From the NCBI GenBank assembly GCA_017534835.1, contig JAFXVT010000001.1:1-39268 (forward strand): 39,268 nt of DNA, read 5' to 3'. Under the pieces are notes generated by a model. The model was not told the DNA's origin. It was given only the letters and a program-made list of their open reading frames with translations, and did not search any database. Both the position numbers and the translations under genes were made by a program. Shown here piece by piece: positions 7,909 to 15,940 of the stretch (position 1 is its first letter; every line of letters starts with the position of its first letter). The stretch is from Ruminococcus sp. GTDB lineage: Bacteria > Bacillota > Clostridia > Oscillospirales > Ruminococcaceae.

Positions 7909-10380
7909 TCAATAATATCTTGCTATGATATAGGATGTTACTGTGTAGCCCTTGCCGGTAGTGTAGTTATATGCGTCATTCTGATTGTTCGGCGTTTTCA
8001 GGTATTCTTCCGTTCTTCCGCTGAATCCGTTACAGGTGTCATAGTTGAGCCACTGTCCGTTCACAAGCACCTGATTCCAGTAATGTTCGCTGTAGTATGC
8101 ACCGGTACCGTAAACGATACGAGACTGATATCCTGCCTGCTTGAAGAGAATATCGGTTATTGCTGCGAAGTAGTAGCATACTACATATCGGTTGTCCATA
8201 GAGTAGTTAGCGAAGTAAGACCAGCCTGTATTCTGGATGTCATCAAGCGATCTTGTAGCCTCCATATACTTATAGACATTGTTGCTGCGAACGTAGTTGT
8301 AGATAGCCTGCGGCGAGCTGCCGATACTAGCGATTATGCTCTTGGCTCTTATCTGTGTATCAGAGAGCGGAGCGGCGCTTCCGTCACCGAGGAGGTTGAG
8401 GTCGTCTATAACTACGTTCTTAGCCATAGCACCTGTCTCGGGATAGAGGTAATACTTCTTTCCGCCGTCCTCGATCCAGCCGGTAGCCATAGTTCCGTCT
8501 GTGTTGAAGAAGTACCATATATCGTCTATCTTCTGCCAGCCGGTCATCATCTTGCCGTCTGTGCCGAAGAGGTATTTCTTGTCGCCTATCTTGATACGTC
8601 CGGTCATCATCTGACCGTTCTCTTCGCTGAAGTAGTAGGTCGCTCCGTCTATCTCAGTGAGACCGGAAGCCATCTGACCATCTTCACCGAGGTAATACTT
8701 CTTCTCGCCGTCAACGTACCACTTGGACTTAGCCATTTTGCCGTCCTCGCCGAAGAGGTACTTCTTGTCGTCTACGATGAGACGTCCAGTGACCATCTGA
8801 CCGGTCTCGGCGCTGAAGCAGTAGGTGTCTCCGTCTATCTCAGTGAGACCGGCAGCCATCTGACCGTCTGCCCCGAAGTAATACTTCTTTCCGCCGTCCT
8901 CGTACCATACGGACTTAGCCATTTTGCCGTCTGTACCGAAGAGGTACTTCTTATCGTCGACAACGAGACGTCCGGTAACATACTGACCGTCAGAGCCGAA
9001 GCAGTAGGTATCGTCTCCGATGTTTGTGAGACCTGTAGCCATAACGCCGTCAGGTCCGAAGTAGTAGGTCTTGCCCTCGCTCTCTATCCAGCTTGACTTA
9101 GCCATTTTGCCGTCGGGGGAGAAGTAGTATTTCTTTCCGTCGACCATTATGCGTCCTGTGCGCATTTCGTTTGTGGACTCGTCGAAGTAATATGTAGCGC
9201 CTTCATAGTCAATGAAGCCGTTGGTACGCTTGCCGTCGGGACCGAAGAAGTAGCTGCCGTCATTGAATGCAGCGATGCCGGTGACCATTTTGTAATCGTC
9301 ATCGAAGTAGTAGAAGTCGCCGCTTATCTTCTGTCTGCCCTTGATGGCAACTCCGTCAGCGCCGCTGTAGTAGGTGACGCCGTCGACAGTTGTGAGACCG
9401 ACTTCCGAAGCGAGCACGCCCTTCTCGTCAAAGACATAGTGCTTGCCGTCGACAGTACACAGCCCCTTCGCGAATGAAGAATCAGCATAGAAGTAATACT
9501 TCTTGCTCTGGACTGTCTGCCAGCCTGTGAGCATAACGCCGTCGGTGCCGAATACATGGGGCACATCGCCTATCATTACAGAGCCGGAAGCTCTGCCCGT
9601 CTCAGCGCTGATGAAATAGAACTTGTCACCTATTTTTGAGAGTCCCTCAGCCGCCTTGCCGGTTTCGGGATAGTAGTAATAGCTTTTTGTACCGGCTGTC
9701 TGCCAGCCTGTGAGCTCCTTGCCGTCCTTGTCGAAGAAGTAGGGGAAGCCGTCGATAGTGACCTCACCGGCAGCGAGCTTGCCTTCGTCGGTGACGTAGT
9801 AGAAATCGTCGCCGTCCTTGAAGAAGCCAGCCTGTGCTGTGAGAGCGCCGGTCGTGCCGAAGAGGTACTGCTTGCCGTCCTTGTCAGTGAATGAGCCGAC
9901 TACCTTTCCGTCATCGGAAATGTAGTATTTTCTTCCGCAGTAATCGAGCCAGCCGTAAACGGGCTTTCCGGTCTCGGGGTCGTAGTAGCGGCGCTTTCCG
10001 TCAACAGTTCTCCAGCCTGTTTTGAGGACGCCGTTTTTCGAGAAGAGGTAGGTCTCGTCTTCTATTTTCTGCTCGCCGGTCACGAATTTGCCGTCTTCGC
10101 CGTAATAGAATATCCTGCCCTTTTCGTCTGTCTTCCAACCGGCTTCGACCTTTGTTCCCGGGGAGGAAGCAGTAGTTGTTGCAGCAGTGGTAGTCGATGC
10201 AGCTGTCGAAGTAGTGGAAGCAGCCGTCGTCGTGGTCGTTGTTGTTGTTGTTGTTGCAGCGGCGGTCGTGGTGGTCGCTGCCGTATCCTTTTCTGCCGCG
10301 TGAGCAGCAGCCGGTGCAGCCGCAAGTATCGCAGCTGAAGCCGCTAATGCGCATATCAGCGTTTTGTTGTGTTTTTTCAT
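7909..10380 (-). CDS. Cell-wall-binding repeat protein with C-terminal transglutaminase-like domain
   Basis: An 823-residue secreted protein. It has a signal peptide (about 1-29), a Thr/Ala linker (about 35-75), roughly two dozen CW_binding_1-type repeats of about 20 residues (pattern GW..-DGK.YYF...G.M.TG) from about 80 to 670, and a C-terminal domain. That domain contains Cys735 (YVVCYYFAA), His766 (SEHYWNQV) and Asp781 (LNYDTCNG), the Cys-His-Asp layout of transglutaminase-like cysteine proteases/transferases. The repeats usually bind choline, teichoic acid or glucan. AGGAGAG precedes ATG 10380. It is the first gene of the operon and has its own consensus promoter. Confidence 0.85.
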   Translation of the reverse strand: MKKHNKTLICALAASAAILAAAPAAAHAAEKDTAATTTTAAATTTTTTTTTTAASTTSTAASTTTAATTTASSPGTKVEAGWKTDEKGRIFYYGEDGKFVTGEQKIEDETYLFSKNGVLKTGWRTVDGKRRYYDPETGKPVYGWLDYCGRKYYISDDGKVVGSFTDKDGKQYLFGTTGALTAQAGFFKDGDDFYYVTDEGKLAAGEVTIDGFPYFFDKDGKELTGWQTAGTKSYYYYPETGKAAEGLSKIGDKFYFISAETGRASGSVMIGDVPHVFGTDGVMLTGWQTVQSKKYYFYADSSFAKGLCTVDGKHYVFDEKGVLASEVGLTTVDGVTYYSGADGVAIKGRQKISGDFYYFDDDYKMVTGIAAFNDGSYFFGPDGKRTNGFIDYEGATYYFDESTNEMRTGRIMVDGKKYYFSPDGKMAKSSWIESEGKTYYFGPDGVMATGLTNIGDDTYCFGSDGQYVTGRLVVDDKKYLFGTDGKMAKSVWYEDGGKKYYFGADGQMAAGLTEIDGDTYCFSAETGQMVTGRLIVDDKKYLFGEDGKMAKSKWYVDGEKKYYLGEDGQMASGLTEIDGATYYFSEENGQMMTGRIKIGDKKYLFGTDGKMMTGWQKIDDIWYFFNTDGTMATGWIEDGGKKYYLYPETGAMAKNVVIDDLNLLGDGSAAPLSDTQIRAKSIIASIGSSPQAIYNYVRSNNVYKYMEATRSLDDIQNTGWSYFANYSMDNRYVVCYYFAAITDILFKQAGYQSRIVYGTGAYYSEHYWNQVLVNGQWLNYDTCNGFSGRTEEYLKTPNNQNDAYNYTTGKGYTVTSYIIARYY

Positions 10381-10460
10381 GATCTCTCTCCTATGGCTCT
10401 GTGAGTCTGCCGCATTTTACGGTAGCGGCTCCCGTGATTATGATAAAACGTCCAATAATG

Positions 10461-10489
10461 ATTATAACAGTATACTCGCAAAAAGTCAA
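10461..10489 (-). promoter_or_regulatory. Sigma-A promoter of the acylation operon
   Basis: Minus strand TTGACT (10484-10489), 17-nt spacer, TATAAT (10461-10466). The 5' leader would be about 75 nt. Between 10490 and 10700 nothing else recognisable is seen. Confidence 0.8.
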
Positions 10490-10700
10490 AGAAACCGGAC
10501 AAAATTTGCAAATATTTTGCATTGCCGTATCATTTGCAGAGCATACATTATTATTATACTATACGAATTACCGAATGTCAATGGAACTGAATGGGAGCAG
10601 GCTGGCTTTGCGAAAATTTTGTCAATGTTGCGTAAAAAAACGTGCGGAAGGGGCGAGCTTTGGGCGAAACGCCTGTATTTAGCGACAAAACGGTAACAGT

Positions 10701-10745
10701 ATAAACAAAACAGCTGACGTTCACGAACCTGTGAGCGGCAGCTGT
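10701..10745 (-). terminator. Intrinsic terminator downstream of the esterase remnant
   Basis: Inverted repeat 10710-10745 (ACAGCTGCCGCTCAC pairing with GTGAACGTCAGCTGT), followed on the minus strand by TTTTGTTTAT. It sits 8 bases past the remnant's stop and shows that the fragment was once the end of a full gene. Confidence 0.65.
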
Positions 10746-10753
10746 AACAGAGC

Positions 10754-10984
10754 TTATTTCTCGGGTGGATAGGTCTGTTTGAGATACTCTGTGAGCATCT
10801 CGGGAATGAACTGGTAGTGGTGGGAATCATAGAGCTTGCTCGTGACATCAGCTCCGTGAGATCCAAGTCTTTCCGTGAGCTTCGCTATGCCCTCGAGAGT
10901 CGTATCGTGTCCGCGGTACATATCCTCGTAATCGGGGTCTTCCTTGTCGCCTCCGCATATGAATACGGACTTGTTCAGCTTCTG
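10754..10984 (-). pseudogene. C-terminal remnant of an alpha/beta-hydrolase esterase
   Basis: An open frame of 76 codons with no start codon, bounded upstream by TAA (10985-10987). It reads KLNKSVFICGGDKEDPDY and later SKLYDSHHYQFIPEML. This resembles the last part of PF00756-type putative esterases, in which a late His (here in SHHYQF) completes the catalytic triad. The nucleophile domain is missing and the sequence upstream (10988-11153) does not continue it. A correctly placed terminator follows. It is probably a decayed gene. Confidence 0.6.
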
Positions 10985-11067
10985 TTATGATATTTGTCAT
11001 TTATATCACTGACCACGGACTATGTCAAGTGAGAATGATTTTTGCTGCTTATGCTGTAAGAACACTA

Positions 11068-11092
11068 CCCCGGAGCTTATCCTGCTTCGGGG
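11068..11092. other. Weak hairpin downstream of the serine hydrolase gene
   Basis: Arms CCCCGGAGC and GCTTCGGGG with one mismatch. There is no T-run on the minus side, so it is at best a weak terminator for the operon ending at 11154. The rest of 10988-11153 shows no gene. Confidence 0.35.
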
Positions 11093-11153
11093 CATTTAGT
11101 CAAAAAAATGTGCTGATATCTTTTCATCTTCGGGAATGTTTCTTCACTTACTG

Positions 11154-13019
11154 TCATACTCCCCAGAATCTGAACATCTCAAAGTAGAGCATAGCGAGTA
11201 TCATAACTGCATTTGCTGCGGCAGTGACGCCGTATGCAGCCTTGCTCCACTCCCCTGAGCGCTTCGACGCAATGCAGATGACAGCGGCAGCAGCTGACGC
11301 AGCACACAGCACGATACAGATGATGTTTATCACACCGATGCCGACGCCTATCCCCTTCGGAAGACCGTATGATTCTTCCCTTGCGGAGAAAGCTGTCATC
11401 ATTACCGCACCTGCTGCGGAAAACAGTTTTATGAGCTGTCCGGCAGTTAAGACCGCACTTGTTCCTGTCATACTGTATCTGTCCCTTCGTATAGCTTTCA
11501 CCTTGTACATCAGTACGAAGAGCGCACCTATCGCGATGATAAAATACGCGGCAAGGAGCGATATTTCAGCGGGGTATGCGTTATCCCTTTCTATCTCCAT
11601 CGAGCCGCTGCCAAGTACGAAGGCTTCTGTGCCGTCTGCACGTCTGTTGTCACTTAGCAGAATATCTGTGCCGTCGATAGTGTAGAAGCCTTCACCGAGC
11701 CTTACGATGTCCGGATACATATTTGCATTTATAGGTGAAAGGTAGCTTGTGAGCTTCATTATGCCCGAGCGTGCCGAACGTGATTGAAGGTAGAAGCCGT
11801 CGAATTTCTCCGTCGACCTGTTTCCGTCAGAGAGACTGTCAACGTCGGGCGAGCCGAATACGAGCTTCGGGATACCCTCAATGACTAGGTTTGCCGAGGT
11901 CTCGTTTGTGAGCGTTACAAGTCCGACCTTTGATTCGCGGTCGAAGATCATATTTGAATGGCAGGCGATAGTTGCACCGTTGTGACCGACAGTGCGGACC
12001 TTGTATTCATTGAACCAGAAGCCGCAGCTTCCGAACGGTATATCGGTGTTTCCGTAGAACTGAGTGCCTTCAAACATCTTCTCCTGCGTTTCCTTGCGCT
12101 CGAAAAGGGGAGCATCGTCGTCCACGAAAGCCTGCGCATAGGTCGCGAGATCGCGGATAGTGCCTGCTGCCGAGCCGGAGGGATAGAGCTCGATGTACGA
12201 GATCTTTTTTCCTTCCGATTTGTATTTCGGGATCGGAGCTGTGAACGTGTAGGAGCAGAGCTTGTCACGCTGAGAGCGTACCCATTCGTTGTCGCTGAAG
12301 TCGGCGGCAATGGAGGTGTGTTCCATTCCGAGCTTGTCGAAGATGTTTTTGTGGACGTAATCGGCGTAGTCCATACCGCTTATGCATTCGATGACATACG
12401 CGCCGAGAGCCGCGCCCCAGTTGGAGTAGGAAACAACAGCTCCGGGAGGATTCACCTGAGCAGGCTCGGTTGCCTGCAAAGCCTCTGCGAGAGGTCTGAT
12501 CCTGCTGCGGTCGGGAGTGGAGAAGCTGAATGTAGTCTCGCACCAGCCGCCCGTGTGGTCCATGAGGTGCTTCATGGTTATGGGCTCATCGTAGCTGAGG
12601 TGCCGAAGGTAGCCGTCGGGGAGATAGTCCCTGATGTCAGCATCAAGGTCGAGCTCTCCCTGTTCCCAGAGCTGCATAGCGCTGACCCATATCATCGTCT
12701 TGGAAATGCTTCCCCACTCGAAGACGGAGTCCTCGCCGCAGGGAATATGCCTTTCGCGGTCGGTGTCGCCGAAGTAGCCCTCATAGACTATCTCGTCACC
12801 GCAGAAGACTATCGCCTCGAATCCAGCGTAGTATTCGATCGGCTCAGTGTCGGATTGACCGAAGTTGAGCTCGCTGTCGAACTTCTTTTCGAGGTCGCTG
12901 AACTTTACCCCCGAGGGGAGCCTGCGCTCGTCCTCAGCCATAGCATTCGGAGCTGCGAGAGCAAAAACTGTACCTGCCGCGATAATTGCGGACATAAAGC
13001 GTTTAGCAATATTTTTCAT
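11154..13019 (-). CDS. Membrane-anchored class C beta-lactamase-like serine hydrolase
   Basis: A 621-residue protein with a signal peptide (cleavage near AMA, residue 28), a serine beta-lactamase/PBP4*-type domain (about 40-390) and four predicted transmembrane helices in the last 140 residues. The three motifs are present: SISK (Ser104, Lys107), YSN (198-200) and HNG in VGHNGATIA. These enzymes act on D-Ala peptides, esters or other amides; the substrate here is unknown. ATG 13019 follows GGAGGTG; the longer frame to 13103 overlaps the previous gene and has no such site. It is last in the GntR-ABC operon, 14 nt after the second permease gene. Confidence 0.88.
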   Translation of the reverse strand: MKNIAKRFMSAIIAAGTVFALAAPNAMAEDERRLPSGVKFSDLEKKFDSELNFGQSDTEPIEYYAGFEAIVFCGDEIVYEGYFGDTDRERHIPCGEDSVFEWGSISKTMIWVSAMQLWEQGELDLDADIRDYLPDGYLRHLSYDEPITMKHLMDHTGGWCETTFSFSTPDRSRIRPLAEALQATEPAQVNPPGAVVSYSNWGAALGAYVIECISGMDYADYVHKNIFDKLGMEHTSIAADFSDNEWVRSQRDKLCSYTFTAPIPKYKSEGKKISYIELYPSGSAAGTIRDLATYAQAFVDDDAPLFERKETQEKMFEGTQFYGNTDIPFGSCGFWFNEYKVRTVGHNGATIACHSNMIFDRESKVGLVTLTNETSANLVIEGIPKLVFGSPDVDSLSDGNRSTEKFDGFYLQSRSARSGIMKLTSYLSPINANMYPDIVRLGEGFYTIDGTDILLSDNRRADGTEAFVLGSGSMEIERDNAYPAEISLLAAYFIIAIGALFVLMYKVKAIRRDRYSMTGTSAVLTAGQLIKLFSAAGAVMMTAFSAREESYGLPKGIGVGIGVINIICIVLCAASAAAAVICIASKRSGEWSKAAYGVTAAANAVMILAMLYFEMFRFWGV

Positions 13020-13033
13020 ATTTCCGCACCTCC

Positions 13034-13804
13034 TTACAGCTCGCGCGATTCGTAGTCGATGACCGAGCACGCAGCCTTGTAGAATACGAATCCGTATGCG
13101 CAAACGAGCACGAGTATGCCGAGCAGAGCTCCGTTAAACGGTGCCGATAGCGACATGAACAGCGAAACGAACACTACAAGTGCGCTGTGAAGCACCTTTA
13201 CGTCGAGCGATGAGGATTCTATCATTATAACTGCTGCAAAAGCGGCATATACGAGGCCAAGTATAAAAAGTCCTCTGGCGGTCGATTTTTTTGCGCTGTT
13301 TCTGCCGCTTTTGAAATAGGCGCCGAGCTGCATAGCGGAGAATATCATTCCGTAAGCAAACAGGGCACATATAACGAGCACGAAGAAGCCGAAATCATTC
13401 ATTTTGAGACCTAACACGGCTGACAGTGATTCGTTCAGTTCACCAGTTGCGCGGAAAAAGCCTGATAAATCGAGAAGCTGTGCTGTTTTCAGAACGATGA
13501 GCGACAGCGTCAGGTTAACTGTCAGTATCAGTGTGATGAGCCCGTATCTTGCTATGACGTTCTGCTTCCTTGTTACGGGTATGACCGCAAATGTCATCGC
13601 GCCGCCGTTTTTGTCATCAATGTCGATAAACGAGGTAACAGCCGTAAGAGAAAGTGCAAACACAAAGCCGAGTATCAGAGGAGGGAAGATGACTCCGATG
13701 ACGGCGGCAATTATGGACATTATCACATAGAACTTGCCGAGGCTGAATTTCTTAGCACGCATCGCGATGAGGTCGAGCTTCATTATGTTCAGTATGCTTT
13801 TCAT
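13034..13804 (-). CDS. ABC-2 type permease subunit
   Basis: A 256-residue protein with about six hydrophobic helices and no recognisable catalytic motif, of the ABC-2 export permease kind. GGAGGG lies before ATG 13804. The gene is 12 nt from the first permease gene. The two permeases probably form the membrane part of one transporter with the ATPase at 14514-15398. Confidence 0.8.
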   Translation of the reverse strand: MKSILNIMKLDLIAMRAKKFSLGKFYVIMSIIAAVIGVIFPPLILGFVFALSLTAVTSFIDIDDKNGGAMTFAVIPVTRKQNVIARYGLITLILTVNLTLSLIVLKTAQLLDLSGFFRATGELNESLSAVLGLKMNDFGFFVLVICALFAYGMIFSAMQLGAYFKSGRNSAKKSTARGLFILGLVYAAFAAVIMIESSSLDVKVLHSALVVFVSLFMSLSAPFNGALLGILVLVCAYGFVFYKAACSVIDYESREL

Positions 13805-13816
13805 TGCTATCCCTCC

Positions 13817-14545
13817 TCATATCTCTTTTTTGGCAGTTGCTTTTATCGTGAAGCTGCTCAGAAGCCACTCTGCTGCGATAACTGCCGCAAATGAGACGAT
13901 GATGATAAACACGCGCAGTATAGCGCTTTCGGGGAGGATTTCTGAAATTGACGGGACTGCATCGTTGTCGTTTCCGAGCATATAGCCTATTGCGGCAGCT
14001 ATCAAAGCTATCATAAACGGTACGCAGCACATCAGAGCTATCGTCTCGCCCTTTATCTCGAGTATCATATAGAAGAACAGGACGACAACGGTTATCACTG
14101 CCGTTGCGAGAGCTGCGATAACGAACAGGTCGCTGTATTTCATACCCAAGTCCGAAAGGAGGTTGAGTTTGGTTTCGTCGTAGATGTGCTCCTGAAGATA
14201 AGCAGGGTACAGACGGGCTTCGCCGACTGCTCTTGTGACGAGCAGGAGCAGCTCGCAGACGATGCCGCCTGCTATCTGCGGATAGGCTATCTCGGCAAAA
14301 AGCGCTCTTGTGACGTATCTGCGCTCTATGGGAAGCAAGCCGTATATCTTCATAAAATCGCCCTTGCGGACGTTTTCGAGCGGCGAGAAAAGCGCGAACG
14401 GGAATATCACAAAGCCGGCTGCCGCAGGAAAGCAGCCCAGCAGGCAGCCGACTGTGCACAGTGCCGCGAAGTAATATGCGTATTTTGCGCCTAATCCCTT
14501 AGTTATAGAGTAATCAAACCTTATCATTTTCAGAACGTTGTTCAT
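13817..14545 (-). CDS. ABC-2 type permease subunit
   Basis: A 242-residue polytopic protein (MNNVLKMIRFDYSI...), six or so helices. The start is placed at ATG 14545 after AAAGGAGGAC. This overlaps the end of the ATPase gene by 32 nt, which suggests translational coupling. A longer frame to 14653 would read a shadow of the ATPase gene and is rejected. It is probably the partner of the permease at 13034-13804. Confidence 0.8.
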   Translation of the reverse strand: MNNVLKMIRFDYSITKGLGAKYAYYFAALCTVGCLLGCFPAAAGFVIFPFALFSPLENVRKGDFMKIYGLLPIERRYVTRALFAEIAYPQIAGGIVCELLLLVTRAVGEARLYPAYLQEHIYDETKLNLLSDLGMKYSDLFVIAALATAVITVVVLFFYMILEIKGETIALMCCVPFMIALIAAAIGYMLGNDNDAVPSISEILPESAILRVFIIIVSFAAVIAAEWLLSSFTIKATAKKEI

Positions 14546-15398
14546 GGCTGTCCTCCTTTGCGATGTAGACCAGTATCTCGTCGATGCTCGCCTTCTCGGT
14601 CTCGAGCTCGCGCGGTATCTCGTCCATAAGGTCGGCGGAGATGAGCGCATCAAAGCCGTTTCTGTAGGCGTGGAAGCCGATGCATTTCTCCATCAGCGAG
14701 GACGATATATCCTCCTCAGCTCCGCGCAGTACGAGGTATTTTTCGTGGAGCTCGTCCTTTGTGCCCGTGAACCAGACCTTTCCGTTGTGGAGGACGGTGA
14801 TGTAGTCCGCGATACGTTCAACATCGGAGGTGATATGTGTTGAAAAGAGTACGCTCCTGTTTTCGTCGGAGATGTACTCTGAGAGTATGTCAAGGAGCTC
14901 ATCACGTGCAACTGGGTCGAGACCGCTCGTCGGCTCGTCGAGTATCATCAGCTCAGCCTTGTGCGAGAGTGCGATCGCTACCATAAGCTTCATTTTCATA
15001 CCCTTTGAGAAATCGCCCACTTTTTTGTTGTCAGGCAGACCGAAATCATTTATCCTGCGGAAGAATTCCTCGCTGCTCCAGTCCTTGTAGAATGGCGCGA
15101 GCTGCTTGTCTATCTGCTTTACGTTGAGGTGATCTGCGAGGTAGAGGCTGTCGAAAACCACGCCGAGCCGTTCCTTTATCGCAACTGAGTCATTTACGCT
15201 GTCGAGTCCGAAAACGCTTATCTTGCCGCTGTCGATGTTAGCCATATTGAGTATGGAGCGGATAGTGGTGGTCTTGCCGGAGCCGTTCTGACCTACGAAT
15301 CCCATAATATAGCCCTTAGGCAGCGAGAAGCTCACGTCCCTGAGCGCAAAGCCCTCATAGGATTTGTTCAGTCCGTTGATCTCGAGAATGATTTCCAT
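14514..15398 (-). CDS. ABC transporter ATP-binding protein
   Basis: A 294-residue ATPase with Walker A GQNGSGKTTT, a signature-like segment FSKGMKMKL in place of LSGGQ, Walker B LMILDEPTSGLD and a switch His in STHITSD. The C-terminal 70 residues form an extra domain typical of the CcmA/YtrB group of drug or peptide exporters. GGAGG precedes ATG 15398. The gene follows the GntR gene by 2 nt. The signature Lys-Gly variant (SKGM) is common in this subgroup. Confidence 0.92.
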   Translation of the reverse strand: MEIILEINGLNKSYEGFALRDVSFSLPKGYIMGFVGQNGSGKTTTIRSILNMANIDSGKISVFGLDSVNDSVAIKERLGVVFDSLYLADHLNVKQIDKQLAPFYKDWSSEEFFRRINDFGLPDNKKVGDFSKGMKMKLMVAIALSHKAELMILDEPTSGLDPVARDELLDILSEYISDENRSVLFSTHITSDVERIADYITVLHNGKVWFTGTKDELHEKYLVLRGAEEDISSSLMEKCIGFHAYRNGFDALISADLMDEIPRELETEKASIDEILVYIAKEDSHEQRSENDKV

Positions 15399-15400
15399 AG

Positions 15401-15772
15401 TTATTCCTCCAAAAATCTTCTTACCGCGCCGATTATCTCGTCGTCCGAGAGACCGGCGTTCCGTCCGTTTGTTACGACTGTCTCGATAGCCTCCTCCATC
15501 TCGCAGAGCATACGCTCACGGAGGAGCTCATTGTTGCGTGGCGCAACGAAATAGCCCTTTCCTGCGACTGAGACGATGAAGCCCTCGGCGGCAAGGTCGT
15601 TGTAGACTCTTGTTGTCGTGATGACACTGATCTTCAGATCGCGTGCAAGCTGACGTATCGAGGGGAGCTGTTCGTCCTCCCCGACCTTTCCTGCGAGTAT
15701 CTGCTCCTTGATCTGCTCCTCGATCTGCTCGTATATCGGCATCTCGGAGCTGTTTTTGATAATTATCTTCAT
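15401..15772 (-). CDS. GntR family transcriptional regulator, YtrA type
   Basis: A 123-residue regulator with an N-terminal winged helix (MPIYEQIEEQIKEQILAGKV, then LPSIRQLARDL and TTTRVYNDLAAEGF) and a short C-terminal helical tail, as in the YtrA subfamily that controls ABC transporter operons. ATG 15772 has GAGGTG upstream; a GTG at 15781 is also in frame and overlaps that site. It is the first gene of the operon and probably represses it, since a perfect 14-bp palindrome overlaps the -10 box. Confidence 0.9.
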   Translation of the reverse strand: MKIIIKNSSEMPIYEQIEEQIKEQILAGKVGEDEQLPSIRQLARDLKISVITTTRVYNDLAAEGFIVSVAGKGYFVAPRNNELLRERMLCEMEEAIETVVTNGRNAGLSDDEIIGAVRRFLEE

Positions 15773-15823
15773 TGAGTGCACCTCTGTTTATACTGTATAT
15801 AACTGTACATAAGTGTATATATC

Positions 15824-15863
15824 ACTGTATATACAGTTTAGCATATATGTATCCGTTTGTCAA
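15824..15863 (-). promoter_or_regulatory. Promoter and GntR operator of the ABC operon
   Basis: Minus strand TTGACA (15858-15863), 17-nt spacer, TAAACT (15835-15840). The perfect palindrome ACTGTATATACAGT (15824-15837) overlaps the -10 box and start point. Related TATAC/GTATA half-sites lie between 15788 and 15820, so a second site is likely. Confidence 0.7.
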
Positions 15864-15882
15864 TAGCTTTTTTGAAAAAATC

Positions 15883-15926
15883 AAAAAAAAGAGCCCTGTC
15901 CGGGGATAATATCCTCAGACAAGGCT
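15883..15926 (-). terminator. Intrinsic terminator of guaA
   Basis: Stem AGCCTTGTCTGAGGAT pairing with ATCCCCGGACAGGGCT and then C followed by eight T on the minus strand. Confidence 0.85.
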
Positions 15927-15940
15927 ATGTATTTGCCGAT

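Noticed and set aside
7768-9096. Long plus-strand open frame of 442 codons
   Set aside because: It is antisense to the lipoprotein and the wall-binding repeat gene; it reflects the repetitive codon pattern of the opposite strand and has no ribosome-binding site or family likeness.
10200-10270. Possible CRISPR or microsatellite array in the Thr-rich region
   Set aside because: It is simple low-complexity coding DNA for a Thr/Ala linker, with no spacer structure. No CRISPR array is seen anywhere in the window.
11958-13055. Plus-strand open frame of 365 codons
   Set aside because: It is antisense to the serine hydrolase gene, whose catalytic motifs and operon setting are clear.
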